A stretch of 64,000 nt of DNA from Prochlorococcus sp. scB245a_520K10 (GCA_000634515.1 JFNU01000202.1:124001-188000); one strand, 5' to 3'; positions 26,666 to 36,527 are shown, counted from the first letter of the stretch. Translations and numbers: made by a program. The notes: generated from the letters alone by a model not told the origin.

Positions 26666-27694
26666 ATGTTCAGAGAACCTCCTAAAAACTCGAGAGAAAA
26701 AACTAAAAATCTCTTATTAACTCTACAAGACAAAATTTGTTCAGGGCTTGAAAATGTAGATGGCAAAGGGAAATTTATAGAAGAATCCTGGCTAAGAGAT
26801 GAAGGTGGTGGTGGAAGATCAAGAGTATTGAAAAATGGTTCTATTTTTGAGCAAGCAGGAGTAAATTTCTCTGAAGTACAGGGAAAAGAATTACCTCCAT
26901 CTATAATCTCTCAAAGGCCTGAAGCAAAAGGTCATGAATGGTTTGCTACAGGAACTTCTATGGTTTTGCATCCTAAGAATCCCTTTATTCCTACAGTTCA
27001 TCTGAATTATAGATATTTCGAAGCTGGTCCTGTTTGGTGGTTTGGAGGAGGTGCAGACTTAACCCCTTTCTATCCTTATCTTTCTGATGTGAGAAATTTT
27101 CATAACGAGCATAAAAAAGCTTGTGAGAAAGTTGATGAAGATTTGCATAAAGTTTTTAAACCATGGTGTGATGAATATTTCTTCTTGAAGCATAGGAATG
27201 AATCAAGAGGCATAGGAGGTATTTTTTATGATTATCAAGATGGTTCAGGCAATATTTATAGAGGCAACAATCAAAATGGAGAGGCATCAAAAGCTTCGCA
27301 AAGTATTAGCCAATCAAATTTAAATTGGGATGATTTATTTTCTTTAGCGGAAAACTGTGGGCAGGCATTCCTTCCTTCATATTTGCCAATTATTGAAAAA
27401 AGAGCTTCTCAAACATATTCATCGAAGGAAAGAGAATTTCAGCTGTATCGAAGAGGTAGATATGTCGAATTCAATTTAGTTTGGGATAGAGGGACTATTT
27501 TTGGACTACAAACAAACGGCAGAACTGAATCTATATTAATGTCCTTACCACCTTTAGCCAGATGGGAATATGGATATAAAGCTAAAAAGGGTTCTCGAGA
27601 GGAATTTCTCACATCAATTTTTACAAAACCCCAAGATTGGTTAAATGATAAAGAGTTAGAGAAATTCTGTATAGAAAAAAATATTTTTGATTAA
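26666..27694 (+). CDS. hemF: Oxygen-dependent coproporphyrinogen III oxidase
   Basis: HemF, 342 aa, oxidatively decarboxylates coproporphyrinogen III to protoporphyrinogen IX, shared by heme and chlorophyll synthesis. Family signatures include [20 protein letters not shown], then [40 protein letters not shown], and [20 protein letters not shown]. The length is normal. It is transcribed alone, divergent from mrp. It requires oxygen, which is always present in this phototroph. Confidence 0.97.
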   Translation: MFREPPKNSREKTKNLLLTLQDKICSGLENVDGKGKFIEESWLRDEGGGGRSRVLKNGSIFEQAGVNFSEVQGKELPPSIISQRPEAKGHEWFATGTSMVLHPKNPFIPTVHLNYRYFEAGPVWWFGGGADLTPFYPYLSDVRNFHNEHKKACEKVDEDLHKVFKPWCDEYFFLKHRNESRGIGGIFYDYQDGSGNIYRGNNQNGEASKASQSISQSNLNWDDLFSLAENCGQAFLPSYLPIIEKRASQTYSSKEREFQLYRRGRYVEFNLVWDRGTIFGLQTNGRTESILMSLPPLARWEYGYKAKKGSREEFLTSIFTKPQDWLNDKELEKFCIEKNIFD

Positions 27695-27721
27695 AATTAT
27701 CAAATAACTTTTTTAAGTATC

Positions 27722-28279
27722 TTAAATAGGTGTTTTAAATAAAGAACCGTCACTTTTTAATTGAAGTTTTTCTCCAAGTTCATTTTCTAAAGAGATTAAT
27801 TCATCCCTATGCGCTCTTAATCTCATGAAAGTTGAATTTTTTTCATTTTCATTGATCAATCTTAATTCAAATTTCTCCTCTCTTGCTGATTTCTTAAAAT
27901 AAACAATTCCAGACAAAGGGCCACCAAGTAATCCTAAAAGAATAGGCCACCAACCTAATTCAGGATATATTTGAATAATCACTAAACCCAAAGCACAAGA
28001 ACCAAAACCGCCAAGAAAACCTAAAAAAATTGCTAAAAATTTACTAGAAGTAACTTGCCCCTTAAATATTAAAATTCTTTGTTCAAAATCCCCTCCCGTT
28101 TGCTTCCATCCCCTCAAATTCAGCCATTGACATACGTCATTTAAAACCTTAACTGGCTGTTGAGAAGATGAAATCTCAACGATGGTAGTTCTATCTTTAC
28201 TAGAGGCCCTAAGAAAAAAAAATAATCCTATTGCTAAAAGAATTGTCAGTAATAATGTTGAATTTAAGGAATAGGACAT
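27722..28279 (-). CDS. Cofactor assembly of complex C protein (CCB1-like, DUF3529)
   Basis: A 185-aa membrane protein with an N-terminal helix (about residues 8-24), a soluble segment, two closely spaced helices around residues 80-125, and a basic C-terminal domain with LRAHRDELISLENELGEKL. This order matches the cyanobacterial DUF3529 family related to algal CCB1, which helps attach heme c' to cytochrome b6. The assignment is by recalled sequence resemblance and architecture. It converges with hemF. Confidence 0.7.
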   Translation of the reverse strand: MSYSLNSTLLLTILLAIGLFFFLRASSKDRTTIVEISSSQQPVKVLNDVCQWLNLRGWKQTGGDFEQRILIFKGQVTSSKFLAIFLGFLGGFGSCALGLVIIQIYPELGWWPILLGLLGGPLSGIVYFKKSAREEKFELRLINENEKNSTFMRLRAHRDELISLENELGEKLQLKSDGSLFKTPI

Positions 28280-28444
28280 TAAATAAATTTTTTCAAGTAA
28301 CTAGAGAATAAAAATTAAAATTACATCTTATTATAATTTTTGAGATTTATTCTGTAAAATAATCCTATTGAACAAAAATTCTTAATTAAATAAAATCTTA
28401 ATTAATATTCTAAGATCTTAAATTACTTTAAATACTTATTAAAA

Positions 28445-29080
28445 ATGACTATTGAAAATAAAAATATTGATTTTCTTTATAGCGATTTAACAGCAGATTT
28501 ATACAATCTTTATAAAAACTCATCCTACCTAGCTATTGATACCGAAGCAATGGGGTTAATTCATGGAAGAGACAGACTTTGTTTAGTACAAATATGCAAT
28601 GAATTTGGTAGAACATCCTGTATAAAAATCGAACTTAATACATCTTCTTCACCTCATTTAAAAGCACTTCTTGAAGATGACAAAATTATTAAAATATTTC
28701 ACTATGCGAGATTTGATGTAGCAGCATTAAAATGCAATCTTGAAATTAATACAAAAAATATTTTTTGTACAAAAATTGCGAGTAAGTTGGCAAGAACTTA
28801 TACAAATAAACACGGTTTAAAAGATTTAATAAATGAATTATTAGGTATAGAACTGGACAAAAGCTCGCAAAGTAGTGATTGGGGTAGCAACGAAGATTTA
28901 ACAAAAGATCAATTAGATTATGCAGCAAATGATGTTAGATATTTAATTGAAGCTATGCATAAATTAAAAGTTATCTTAGAAAGAGAGAAAAGATATGAAT
29001 TAGCTCAAAAATGTTTCGAAACAGTATCTGTTTATGCTGATTTAGACATACTAAAATTCTCAAATATATTTGAACATTAA
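28445..29080 (+). CDS. RNase D-like 3'-5' exonuclease
   Basis: A 211-aa DEDD exonuclease domain protein. Exo I is YLAIDTEAMGLI near residue 31, Exo II is HYARFDVAAL near 85, and Exo III is DYAANDVRYLIEAM near 160 with the tyrosine of the DEDDy type. It lacks the C-terminal HRDC domains of E. coli RNase D, as in other cyanobacteria, so it is a minimal version. The likely role is RNA 3'-end trimming, probably tRNA. It is tail to tail with the next gene, three bases apart. Confidence 0.88.
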   Translation: MTIENKNIDFLYSDLTADLYNLYKNSSYLAIDTEAMGLIHGRDRLCLVQICNEFGRTSCIKIELNTSSSPHLKALLEDDKIIKIFHYARFDVAALKCNLEINTKNIFCTKIASKLARTYTNKHGLKDLINELLGIELDKSSQSSDWGSNEDLTKDQLDYAANDVRYLIEAMHKLKVILEREKRYELAQKCFETVSVYADLDILKFSNIFEH

Positions 29081-29083
29081 GAA

Positions 29084-29350
29084 TCAATCTTCAGTTAAAA
29101 AATTATCTTCACCATCAAGAGTTTCCATAAGCTTATCGAGTATTCTTGAAGAACTTAATTTATCTCCATCATTTTTTTCGCAAATTTTTAAAACATTTTG
29201 CGCAACTTTTATTTTTTCTTGAATAGTTTTCGAGCCTTCTTTAGCAATTTGAATTTCTACTTTTTTCTTGGCAGAAGATAAGCTTATACTCATAAGTTTT
29301 GCAATCTCTGCGCAAATTTTTAGATATTGCCGATCATTTATTGGATACAT
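29084..29350 (-). CDS. Conserved small protein of unknown function
   Basis: An 88-aa soluble, lysine-rich, mostly helical protein with an acidic C-terminus. I do not recognise a domain. The ATG start, the clean spacing to neighbours and codon use like the rest of the region support a real gene. It ends three bases from the RNase D-like gene and follows the glycosyltransferase-like gene across a short gap, though that neighbour is transcribed away from it into a different unit. Confidence 0.65.
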   Translation of the reverse strand: MYPINDRQYLKICAEIAKLMSISLSSAKKKVEIQIAKEGSKTIQEKIKVAQNVLKICEKNDGDKLSSSRILDKLMETLDGEDNFLTED

Positions 29351-29384
29351 AAAAAATAAATAATTAATATGTTAGTGCCATTTA

Positions 29385-30614
29385 CTAAGATAACAAATTA
29401 AGGTTTATGGCATCTACGATTTTCTTACTTGCTCCGGATTTCCCCATTCGTTCTTTTCCAATTTTTCCTTGTTCTAACCTATTAACTTTTCCTTTCAAAA
29501 GTAAACTTAAACGTTTTAAAAGAATTTTTTTGTTCTTGCAAACTAAAACACTTCCTCCCAATAATCTTGATTGCCTTTTTGCAAATGATTGTGTAAATTG
29601 TGGTCCTGATCCCGGTAAAGAAAGAGATGGAATTCCAAGGCCAGCAATTTGCTCTGTAGCAGTTCCTGCATTAGACAAGCCAACTTCCGCCATATTAGCC
29701 CATGAATTAAATTTACCTTTTCCAATCACTAGATATTGATCTTTCTTTTTCCATACTGAATCTTCGTCAATTAGAAATTTAACTTTGCTCTGTTTTATAA
29801 AACCATATTTATTTAAGTAACTTTGAATTTTAATCACATTTGAATTAATGCTCAAAGGCAAAAGTATTACCAAATCCTTTGATAAATCAAAATCTTGCAA
29901 ACAATTAAGAAAATTATCAAGATTTTTTAGAGCTTCAGGGTATCTACTTCCAACTAATAAAATAATCCTTTTAAAAGAAATAATATTTGATATCTTCTCG
30001 TTTGTTGCATTAACAAAATCCATCATTGGATTACCCAAGTATTTTGCGTCAATATTTTTTCTATTCAAATTATTAGCTGTAATTTTATCTCTCATAATTA
30101 AATTTTTACACCTTGGAGATGTCATTAAAAACATTTCCCATGGATCCCATTCAGAACCTTTCAACTTATGATAAAAATCGCTTAAATCCCAACCTGGCCC
30201 ACTACTCCAAGTATGATCACTTTTGGGAGTTCCAATAAAACTAAATTGGCATTCTGAACTCCAAGCGTAAAGTAATGGCAAGAAATCACCAACTGCGATA
30301 ATTTTGCAGTTATGTTTTGACTTTTGTTTTACAAGTAAAAAATTTCTTAAATTATATATTAAAAACCCTGCAAACAAATCAAGCAAAAATCCCTTCAGAC
30401 TTTGATTACTAAAACCTCCACTAGGTAGATCTTTTAAATATCCTATTTTTCGAAAATTCTTTGAATTTATGGAATTAAATACATCTCCTTTACCAACTAA
30501 AGGTAATACTTCAATATTTTTATTTTTTATTTTTTTTAGTAATATTTTTATTATTTCCGATGCAATTACATCTTCTCCATGACCATTGCATATAAATAAT
30601 AAAGAATGAGACAC
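29385..30614 (-). CDS. Lipid-A-disaccharide synthase-related glycosyltransferase-like protein
   Basis: About 410 aa, of the cyanobacterial and plant family annotated as lipid-A-disaccharide synthase-related (TIGR03492 type). The N-terminal CNGHGEDVIASEI and the C-terminal GLSNAGTATEQIAGLGIPSLSLPGSGPQ look like a two-domain GT-B fold with the sugar-nucleotide site in the C-terminal half. Its product is unknown. The frame stays open upstream through the antisense of tRNA-Cys, giving a false N-terminus. I placed the start at the GTG at 30614 (VSHSLLFICNGHGED), right before the conserved region. Confidence 0.8.
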   Translation of the reverse strand: MSHSLLFICNGHGEDVIASEIIKILLKKIKNKNIEVLPLVGKGDVFNSINSKNFRKIGYLKDLPSGGFSNQSLKGFLLDLFAGFLIYNLRNFLLVKQKSKHNCKIIAVGDFLPLLYAWSSECQFSFIGTPKSDHTWSSGPGWDLSDFYHKLKGSEWDPWEMFLMTSPRCKNLIMRDKITANNLNRKNIDAKYLGNPMMDFVNATNEKISNIISFKRIILLVGSRYPEALKNLDNFLNCLQDFDLSKDLVILLPLSINSNVIKIQSYLNKYGFIKQSKVKFLIDEDSVWKKKDQYLVIGKGKFNSWANMAEVGLSNAGTATEQIAGLGIPSLSLPGSGPQFTQSFAKRQSRLLGGSVLVCKNKKILLKRLSLLLKGKVNRLEQGKIGKERMGKSGASKKIVDAINLNLLS

Positions 30615-30656
30615 CTTACTGTTAAGATCATAAGAAGGCTCAATCGAATCTTTTTC

Positions 30657-30727
30657 GGCGGCATGGCCAAGTGGTAAGGCAGAGGATTGCAAATCCTTTA
30701 TCCCCAGTTCGAATCTGGGTGCCGCCT
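30657..30727 (+). tRNA. tRNA-Cys (anticodon GCA)
   Basis: A 71-base cloverleaf with acceptor stem GGCGGCA/TGCCGCC and discriminator T, anticodon loop TTGCAAA with anticodon GCA, and T-arm AGTTCGAATCT. U at position 73 is a tRNA-Cys identity element. It lies divergent from and just upstream of the glycosyltransferase-like gene. Confidence 0.96.
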
Positions 30728-30935
30728 TATTTAATTTTTTTACACATTTAATTATGAAGTTTTCAAAGAACTTCAATTTGAAATAAAGGGTAAAAAGTTT
30801 CAATTACTTATTTATATATAGAAAATAATCTTTTTATTATTGATAAATAATACCTTATTTATTCATTAATAAATTAAATGAAATGGATTTATTAATTATT
30901 TTCATCAGATTATTTATATATAAATATGAATTATT
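30728..30935. other. AT-rich intergenic region after tRNA-Cys
   Basis: About 210 bases of extremely AT-rich DNA between tRNA-Cys and the end of a small minus-strand gene. A 6-bp inverted repeat (GAAGTT/AACTTC, 30756-30774, 7-base loop) lies 30 bases after the tRNA and may help end its transcript, though no strong T-run follows. No ORF of note. Confidence 0.5.
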
Positions 30936-31103
30936 TTAGTAATCATTATCTGCTACACACATTCCTAAACATCTAACCCCATTTGATGAAGTCCTTTTGC
31001 AATGATTACATAGAATAGGATCTTTCTCTGAAGTAAGGTTAATCTTTGAATTATTTTGATTTTTAAAACTTATCAACTCTTCTGTTGAATCAAATAGAGC
31101 CAT
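30936..31103 (-). CDS. Small cysteine-containing conserved protein
   Basis: A 55-aa protein starting MALFDSTEELISF and ending in a compact cysteine motif, CNHCKRTSSNGVRCLGMCVADNDY. The CxxC-x9-CxxxC pattern looks like a small zinc or metal ribbon. I chose the ATG at 31103, because upstream residues would run through the end of the next gene and do not look protein-like. It overlaps that gene's end by 14 bases, so the two are translationally coupled. I believe picocyanobacteria share it. Function unknown. Confidence 0.65.
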   Translation of the reverse strand: MALFDSTEELISFKNQNNSKINLTSEKDPILCNHCKRTSSNGVRCLGMCVADNDY

Positions 31104-31734
31104 TCTTGGAATCTTCATTTGAGTCGATACTAACAACAAGTGAAGCATTTGTGTTGGAAGAGGGTATATCCATTATTTTTACAGTTTCTTTAGGCTCATC
31201 AATAACTATATTTTCTTCAGTACTCTCATCAACTGCACAAGCTTCAAGGGCCTCTCGAAGTAGTGAATCAAAAGTTGCTCCTGGCAATCTATGTCTAGCA
31301 ACCTCAAGAAAAGTTCTTGGTAAAGATTCAGATGCAGCATCTCGTAAAGCAGGATTATTCTTTCTATGTTCTTGTTCTTCTTCTATTGATTTAATAAATC
31401 TCAATGTAACATCTCTTTTAGTAGATGCTTTTATCAGCGTATCGTTTTCAGGATTACTAACATTAGGTTCATTTTCAAGATCACTAAGCCTTTTTTCCAA
31501 ACTATTTAAAACTTCATTTGCTTCTTTACTAATATGCGCTAATTGACCATCGGACAAATTAGGTAAATCAGCGACAAAAACTTTCCCATGATCCCTTAGT
31601 GTCAAAAAAGTTGGTCTTGGGCCTTGAGCCTGTCTACCAATTGATTCAGAATTATTGCCTACTGGTCTTTTTGGAGGTGTAGGACCTGCTGAACTACGTC
31701 TACGTGTAATTCTTTGATTATTTGCAAAGGGCAT
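31090..31734 (-). CDS. Conserved picocyanobacterial protein of unknown function
   Basis: A 214-aa soluble protein. The N-terminus is basic and proline-rich (residues 1-40, with RRRSSAGPTPPKRPVG), the middle is helical (about 55-110, LSDGQLAHISKEANEVLNSL), and the C-terminal 50 residues are acidic and look disordered. No known domain was recognised. The helical block RTFLEVARHRLPGATFDSLLREAL seems the best-ordered part. It is paired with the small cysteine protein downstream, overlapping it. Confidence 0.7.
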   Translation of the reverse strand: MPFANNQRITRRRSSAGPTPPKRPVGNNSESIGRQAQGPRPTFLTLRDHGKVFVADLPNLSDGQLAHISKEANEVLNSLEKRLSDLENEPNVSNPENDTLIKASTKRDVTLRFIKSIEEEQEHRKNNPALRDAASESLPRTFLEVARHRLPGATFDSLLREALEACAVDESTEENIVIDEPKETVKIMDIPSSNTNASLVVSIDSNEDSKNGSI

Positions 31735-31868
31735 TGAATAAAAGGTTAAATCTTAATACTTAAACTTCCGATATAATTCGGCGGTAATTTTATTATATTA
31801 CACCTTACTTTTTCATTTGGGTATAAAAAATAATTTTTTAAAAACTCATTTAAAAAAGATAAAAAAAT

Positions 31869-32912
31869 TTAAGTTAAAATTTCTGGCAAAAATTTACCAA
31901 TTGTTGAATCATTTTTTTGAACTATCTTTCCAATTTCCCAACTATCTATGTCATGATCTTTACAGATACTTAATATCGCGTCTTTAAATTGTTTATCAAT
32001 AATTAAACAAAATCCCACTCCAAGATTAAAAGTATTCCAAAAATCTTTTTCAGGAATCGATCCTTTCTCTTTAAGGAATTTAAATAAAATAGGTATTTCC
32101 CAAGAACTGGTATTTATATAAGGAATACAATCAGAAGGCATACATCTTGGTAGATTCTCTGGAATTCCTCCACCAGTAATATGAGACATTGCTTTAATTT
32201 CTATATTTTCAGATAACATTTGGTTAATCACATTATTGTAAATTTTTGTAGGTTTCAATAACTCATCATAAAAATTTAAGTGATAAGCTTTTTCAAATTC
32301 TTTATCTATTTGATTATTGTTTTGAATAATTTTTCTTACTAAACTAAAGCCATTACTATGAACTCCATTACTTTTTAAAGCAATTATTAAATCATTTTCA
32401 GATACTTTTTTGCCATTAATAAGCTTATCCTCATCAACTATTCCAACGCAAAATCCTGCAAGATCATATTTATTTTTTGAATAAAATCCAGGCATTTCAG
32501 CAGTTTCTCCGCCAAGTAATGAACAGTTATTTTCTCCGCAGCCATGTGAAATGCCCTGAACAACTCGCAATAATTGTTTCTTATCAAGTTTACCAGTAGC
32601 AATATAATCCAGAAAAAATAAAGGTTTTGCCCCACTAGTAATAATATCATTCATACACATAGCAACCAAATCAATACCAACCTCAAAGTGAAAGTTTTTA
32701 CTTTGGGCTAATTCTAATTTTGTTCCAACACCATCAGTACCTGAGACAAGAACTGGGTTTTTAAAACTATCTATAGGAATTCTAAACAAACCTCCGAACC
32801 CACCAATACCCTCTATCACATTAGATGTATGAGTCCCTTCAACTGCCTGTTTAATTTCGGAAACAAATTCTCGCCCAGCTTCTATATCAACGCCTGAAGT
32901 TTTGTAATCCAT
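31869..32912 (-). CDS. purM: Phosphoribosylformylglycinamidine cyclo-ligase
   Basis: PurM (AIR synthetase), 347 aa, closes the imidazole ring in step five of purine synthesis. The start MDYKTSGVDIEAG and the blocks LVSGTDGVGTKLELAQ, CMNDIITSGAKPLFFLDY, LLGGETAEMPGFY and SHITGGGIPENLPR are all classical. The length is normal. It is transcribed alone on the minus strand, divergent from panC-cmk. Confidence 0.97.
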   Translation of the reverse strand: MDYKTSGVDIEAGREFVSEIKQAVEGTHTSNVIEGIGGFGGLFRIPIDSFKNPVLVSGTDGVGTKLELAQSKNFHFEVGIDLVAMCMNDIITSGAKPLFFLDYIATGKLDKKQLLRVVQGISHGCGENNCSLLGGETAEMPGFYSKNKYDLAGFCVGIVDEDKLINGKKVSENDLIIALKSNGVHSNGFSLVRKIIQNNNQIDKEFEKAYHLNFYDELLKPTKIYNNVINQMLSENIEIKAMSHITGGGIPENLPRCMPSDCIPYINTSSWEIPILFKFLKEKGSIPEKDFWNTFNLGVGFCLIIDKQFKDAILSICKDHDIDSWEIGKIVQKNDSTIGKFLPEILT

Positions 32913-33010
32913 GAAATAAAAATGATAGACTTTCCCTATATAGATATTCCTCCTAAGATTGCTTTTGTCCAGTAATTATTTATCAAATAGATTTATTTTT
33001 TAAAAACAAA

Positions 33011-34540
33011 GTGAAGAAAGTAATCATAAGGAAAACTGAAGAAATTGAAAATTGGAGAAAAAATATTAATACTGAAATTAACTTCATTCCAACAATGGGT
33101 AATCTTCATAATGGTCATATAAAACTAATATCAACAGCAAAAAATGACAATTCTAATGTTAATTTAGTGAGTATTTTTATTAATCCACTTCAATTTGATA
33201 ACAAATTAGATTTAGAGAATTACCCTAAAACAATTGATAATGATATAAAAATCTCCTTTGCAAACGGCGCAGATGCTATCTTCATCCCAAGTAATGAAGA
33301 TATATATCCACCTAATAAAAATATTAATTTCCTAAAAGCTCCAATAGAATTATCTTCTGCATTATGTGGATTAAATCGAATTGGACATTTTGATGGCGTT
33401 TGTACAGTTGTTTATAGATTACTGAATCTCATCAAACCCAAAAATCTTTACTTAGGAGAAAAAGATTGGCAACAACTTTTAATTTTAAAAAATCTTGTCC
33501 TAAGAAAGAAATTAAATGTTGCTATTAAATCTATTCCTACACAAAGAGATTTTGATGGAATACCTTTAAGTTCACGTAATGTACATTTATCAAAAAACGA
33601 AAGGAAATTGATTAGGTTTTTTTCAAGTGAGTTATTAGAAGCAAAAAACAATTTTAAACAAGAAAAAAAGATCAACTTAAAAGAAATAATTAAAAAGCTA
33701 TCAGCAAAAAAAATTTCAATTGAATATTTAGAACATTTACACCCTTATACACTCCAAAAAGCAAGACTAGAGGATAATATTTCGTTACTGGCTGGTGCGA
33801 TAAGATGTGGAGAGACAAGATTAATTGATCACGTTTTTCTAATGAAAAGAAGGCCGATTATTGCAATTGATGGCCCTGCAGGGTCAGGTAAAAGTACTGT
33901 AACAAAGTTAATAGCGAAGAAACTTAAACTTTTATATTTAGATACTGGAGCAATGTATAGAGCATTGAGTTGGCTGCTGATAAAAGAAAATATTGACTAT
34001 AAAAAAGAAAAAAATTTACAGAATATTTTTAAAGATATATCTATCCTTTTCAAGTCAAATACAAATTCACATCAGGATGTTTTTATCAATAACTACTGTG
34101 TTACTGAAGAAATTAGGTCGCAAGAGATAAGTTCCATAGTTTCTAAGATTTCCTCAATAAAAGAAGTAAGAAAATTCTTAGTAGAAGAACAAAGAAAAAT
34201 TGGAAAATCAGGTGGACTTGTAGCTGAGGGAAGAGATATAGGGACTACTGTTTTTCCTAATGCAGAACTTAAGATATTTTTAACTGCTAGCATCGATGAA
34301 AGAGCAAAAAGAAGAAAATCTGATAAAAATAGTAAAGACTCACAAGAAATAGACCTCAAAACACTAAAAGAACTTATAAAGAAAAGAGATTTTGAAGATT
34401 CTAATAGGGAAATTTCACCTCTAATAAAAGCGAAAGACGCAATAGAAATTATTACGGATGGATATTCAATTAATGAGGTAGTGGAAAAAATTATTGATCT
34501 TTATAATGACAAGATTCCTAAAGAGACTGAAATCAAATAA
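33011..34540 (+). CDS. panC/cmk: Bifunctional pantoate-beta-alanine ligase / cytidylate kinase
   Basis: A 509-aa fusion. Residues 1-277 are PanC (PTMGNLHNGHIKL, the FINPLQF strand, GLNRIGHFDGVCTVV, LGEKDWQQ), making pantothenate for CoA. Residues 282-505 are CMP kinase (Walker A AIDGPAGSGKSTVTKL near 287, LDTGAMYRALSW, GGLVAEGRDIGTTVFP). This fusion is typical of cyanobacteria. The PanC motif HxGH appears as LHNGH, intact. The start codon is GTG at 33011. The C-terminus meets the convergent phosphatase gene two bases away. Confidence 0.95.
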   Translation: MKKVIIRKTEEIENWRKNINTEINFIPTMGNLHNGHIKLISTAKNDNSNVNLVSIFINPLQFDNKLDLENYPKTIDNDIKISFANGADAIFIPSNEDIYPPNKNINFLKAPIELSSALCGLNRIGHFDGVCTVVYRLLNLIKPKNLYLGEKDWQQLLILKNLVLRKKLNVAIKSIPTQRDFDGIPLSSRNVHLSKNERKLIRFFSSELLEAKNNFKQEKKINLKEIIKKLSAKKISIEYLEHLHPYTLQKARLEDNISLLAGAIRCGETRLIDHVFLMKRRPIIAIDGPAGSGKSTVTKLIAKKLKLLYLDTGAMYRALSWLLIKENIDYKKEKNLQNIFKDISILFKSNTNSHQDVFINNYCVTEEIRSQEISSIVSKISSIKEVRKFLVEEQRKIGKSGGLVAEGRDIGTTVFPNAELKIFLTASIDERAKRRKSDKNSKDSQEIDLKTLKELIKKRDFEDSNREISPLIKAKDAIEIITDGYSINEVVEKIIDLYNDKIPKETEIK

Positions 34541-34542
34541 AT

Positions 34543-35016
34543 TCAATAAATACTTTCCAAAAAACCGTTTACAGAGTCTTCTAAAATATCAAGGACATAA
34601 TCGAAGCCCTCATCACCTCCAAAATATGGGTCAGGAACTTCTTGCTCATTAAAAACTGATCTAAAATCCTGTATTTTTTTAATTGTTGCAAAATCAGTTG
34701 AAGCTGTTCTATTTTTAAGATCTTGTATATTTCTAAAATTTGAGTCGTCCATCGCAAGAATATAGTTAAATTCGTCAAAATCTTTGCTAGTAATTTGACG
34801 AGCTCTGCTTAAGATATGTATATCTCTTCTTTCTGCCGCAATTCTCATCCTAGAGTCAGCTTTTTTTCCAATATGCCAACTCCCAGTTCCAGCAGAATCC
34901 ACAATAAAGTTATCGGTTAATCCCTTCTTTTCAAGAAGACTCATAAAGATAGCTTCTGCTGCAGGAGACCTACAAATATTTCCCAGACATACAAAAAGAA
35001 CAGAAATTTTTTTCAT
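34543..35016 (-). CDS. Low-molecular-weight protein-tyrosine phosphatase
   Basis: A 157-aa LMW-PTP. The N-terminal P-loop VCLGNICRSPAAEAIF has the CX5R catalytic signature, and the general acid aspartate is in VPDPYFGGDEGFDYV. In cyanobacteria such enzymes act on photosystem-associated proteins or exopolysaccharide kinases. No tyrosine kinase is nearby, so the target is unknown. It lies downstream of the peb genes with 32 bases between and could be the last gene of that unit. Confidence 0.93.
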   Translation of the reverse strand: MKKISVLFVCLGNICRSPAAEAIFMSLLEKKGLTDNFIVDSAGTGSWHIGKKADSRMRIAAERRDIHILSRARQITSKDFDEFNYILAMDDSNFRNIQDLKNRTASTDFATIKKIQDFRSVFNEQEVPDPYFGGDEGFDYVLDILEDSVNGFLESIY

Positions 35017-35048
35017 ATGATCTCAAATTTAAATGAATTATAAGACTT

Positions 35049-35810
35049 TTAAGTAGTAAATAAAACTTCTTTAATTAAAGATTCAGTAAATTCTTTGCCA
35101 AACAAACTCGACAACATTGGCCTTGCTGGATCGTTATCTCTTCTATATTTCAAATAATTATTTTGACCATCTATTAATTCTTTTTGCAGTTCCATATTGG
35201 CTTCCTTACATTCGAAAAGAATTTCCAAATACAAATTAAGATATTCCTTAAATGAAGTATAAAGCTGATTAGCAATTAAAAAATCACTTCTTTCTTCTTT
35301 TGGTAATTTTGACCAGATTAATCCTGGAGAAAAAAATCTAGCTACATCTTCAGACATTTTTTCACCTAATGGGAGTGACGAATGACAACCATTTTTAAGT
35401 TTTATAAGTTTTTCTATTAACTCATTATTGTATTGATTTTGTATTTTTAAGGAAGGCTGAAAATCTAATACCAATAAATGACTATTAGGAAGAGAAACAA
35501 AATCTACTCCAAAAAACGGGACGTTATAAATAGTATTAGGAATAATTAAAAAATTTAAAACAGAATAATTTGGACTATTAATACAAACTGCTCTTGCGAA
35601 TTGAATTCTTTTTTTATGAGTTACACCCCAAGTAGAGAGATTCACATTTTTTTTTGATTTTTTTGAACCATAAGTTGATTGTTTATAAGAATATTCGGAG
35701 GGTATTATTTTTTCTAAACATTTATATTTACTTAAATTATTAGTTAAATATTTTAGAAAATTATGCCATCTCCAATCTGGGCTATAAAAAATAGTATCTT
35801 GTATTAACAT
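35049..35810 (-). CDS. pebB: Phycoerythrobilin:ferredoxin oxidoreductase
   Basis: PebB, 253 aa, of the ferredoxin-dependent bilin reductase (HY2) family, reduces 15,16-dihydrobiliverdin to phycoerythrobilin. Matching segments are [13 protein letters not shown] near the start, [22 protein letters not shown] with the substrate pocket, [11 protein letters not shown], and the C-terminal [15 protein letters not shown]. The ATG directly follows the pebA stop, so the two are coupled, consistent with PebA handing its product to PebB. Confidence 0.93.
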   Translation of the reverse strand: MLIQDTIFYSPDWRWHNFLKYLTNNLSKYKCLEKIIPSEYSYKQSTYGSKKSKKNVNLSTWGVTHKKRIQFARAVCINSPNYSVLNFLIIPNTIYNVPFFGVDFVSLPNSHLLVLDFQPSLKIQNQYNNELIEKLIKLKNGCHSSLPLGEKMSEDVARFFSPGLIWSKLPKEERSDFLIANQLYTSFKEYLNLYLEILFECKEANMELQKELIDGQNNYLKYRRDNDPARPMLSSLFGKEFTESLIKEVLFTT

Positions 35811-36521
35811 TCAATCAATAATCTCATTATTTAATGTAAAAAGAAATTTATTGATAAATTTTTTTGTCCATTTTTCTCCAAAAAATGATTTAAACAATTT
35901 ATCTGCAGGGTCTTTTTCAAAACTGTACTTATCATATTTAATTTGATTAATCTTTATTTCTTCTTCACTTAAAAATTTATTCACAGGATTCGATCTATAA
36001 ATGGTCAAATAATTATTTACAAATGTATGGAATATATTATTTAAATCTCTATCAAGATTTAATTTATTTCCTCTACATATAATCACCCAAGGGGAAAAAT
36101 ACTTATTTGAATCATATATATTCTTCATTTTATTATTATCAAATTCAGAATATTTTTTCTTAATACTACCTAAACTTGAACAATATTTTTCAAGATACTT
36201 GCCTTCTTGAATTAAAGGTTGATAATCAAGTATTGCTAATAACTTTTGAGAAGTTCCAAACCATAAAATATCAGCTCCTAAAATAGGAATTTCACTATCA
36301 AAATTTGGATATGCGACCGTATTAAAAACTTGCAGTTTTTTGCCACCATCTAATCTGGTTATTCGCCACTTTCTATATTCTGGAGATGAAAAAAGCCAAT
36401 TTTTAATAATATATTTTGAGTCTTCATTGCGATGTTCTTTGAATTCGCTAGATATTTGTACTTCATTACCATTTAATTCATCAATATTGGTTTTAAGGAA
36501 ATCAACTAATGAATCAAACAT
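35811..36521 (-). CDS. pebA: 15,16-dihydrobiliverdin:ferredoxin oxidoreductase
   Basis: PebA, 236 aa, HY2 family, reduces biliverdin IXalpha at the 15,16 bond. The start [14 protein letters not shown], the [21 protein letters not shown] block and the [10 protein letters not shown] strand are PebA-specific, while [10 protein letters not shown] is shared by the family. It sits between ho1 (six bases upstream) and pebB (no gap) as the classical ho1-pebA-pebB operon. In high-light Prochlorococcus the pathway survives although phycoerythrin is nearly lost. Confidence 0.93.
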   Translation of the reverse strand: MFDSLVDFLKTNIDELNGNEVQISSEFKEHRNEDSKYIIKNWLFSSPEYRKWRITRLDGGKKLQVFNTVAYPNFDSEIPILGADILWFGTSQKLLAILDYQPLIQEGKYLEKYCSSLGSIKKKYSEFDNNKMKNIYDSNKYFSPWVIICRGNKLNLDRDLNNIFHTFVNNYLTIYRSNPVNKFLSEEEIKINQIKYDKYSFEKDPADKLFKSFFGEKWTKKFINKFLFTLNNEIID

Positions 36522-36527
36522 AAATTA

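Noticed and set aside
30756-30774. Rho-independent terminator after tRNA-Cys
   Set aside because: The 6-bp stem is weak and no T-run follows, so it is only mentioned as an inverted repeat.
31085-31546. 153-codon plus-strand frame, serine-rich
   Set aside because: Antisense shadow of the conserved 214-aa gene; low-complexity composition without a ribosome site.
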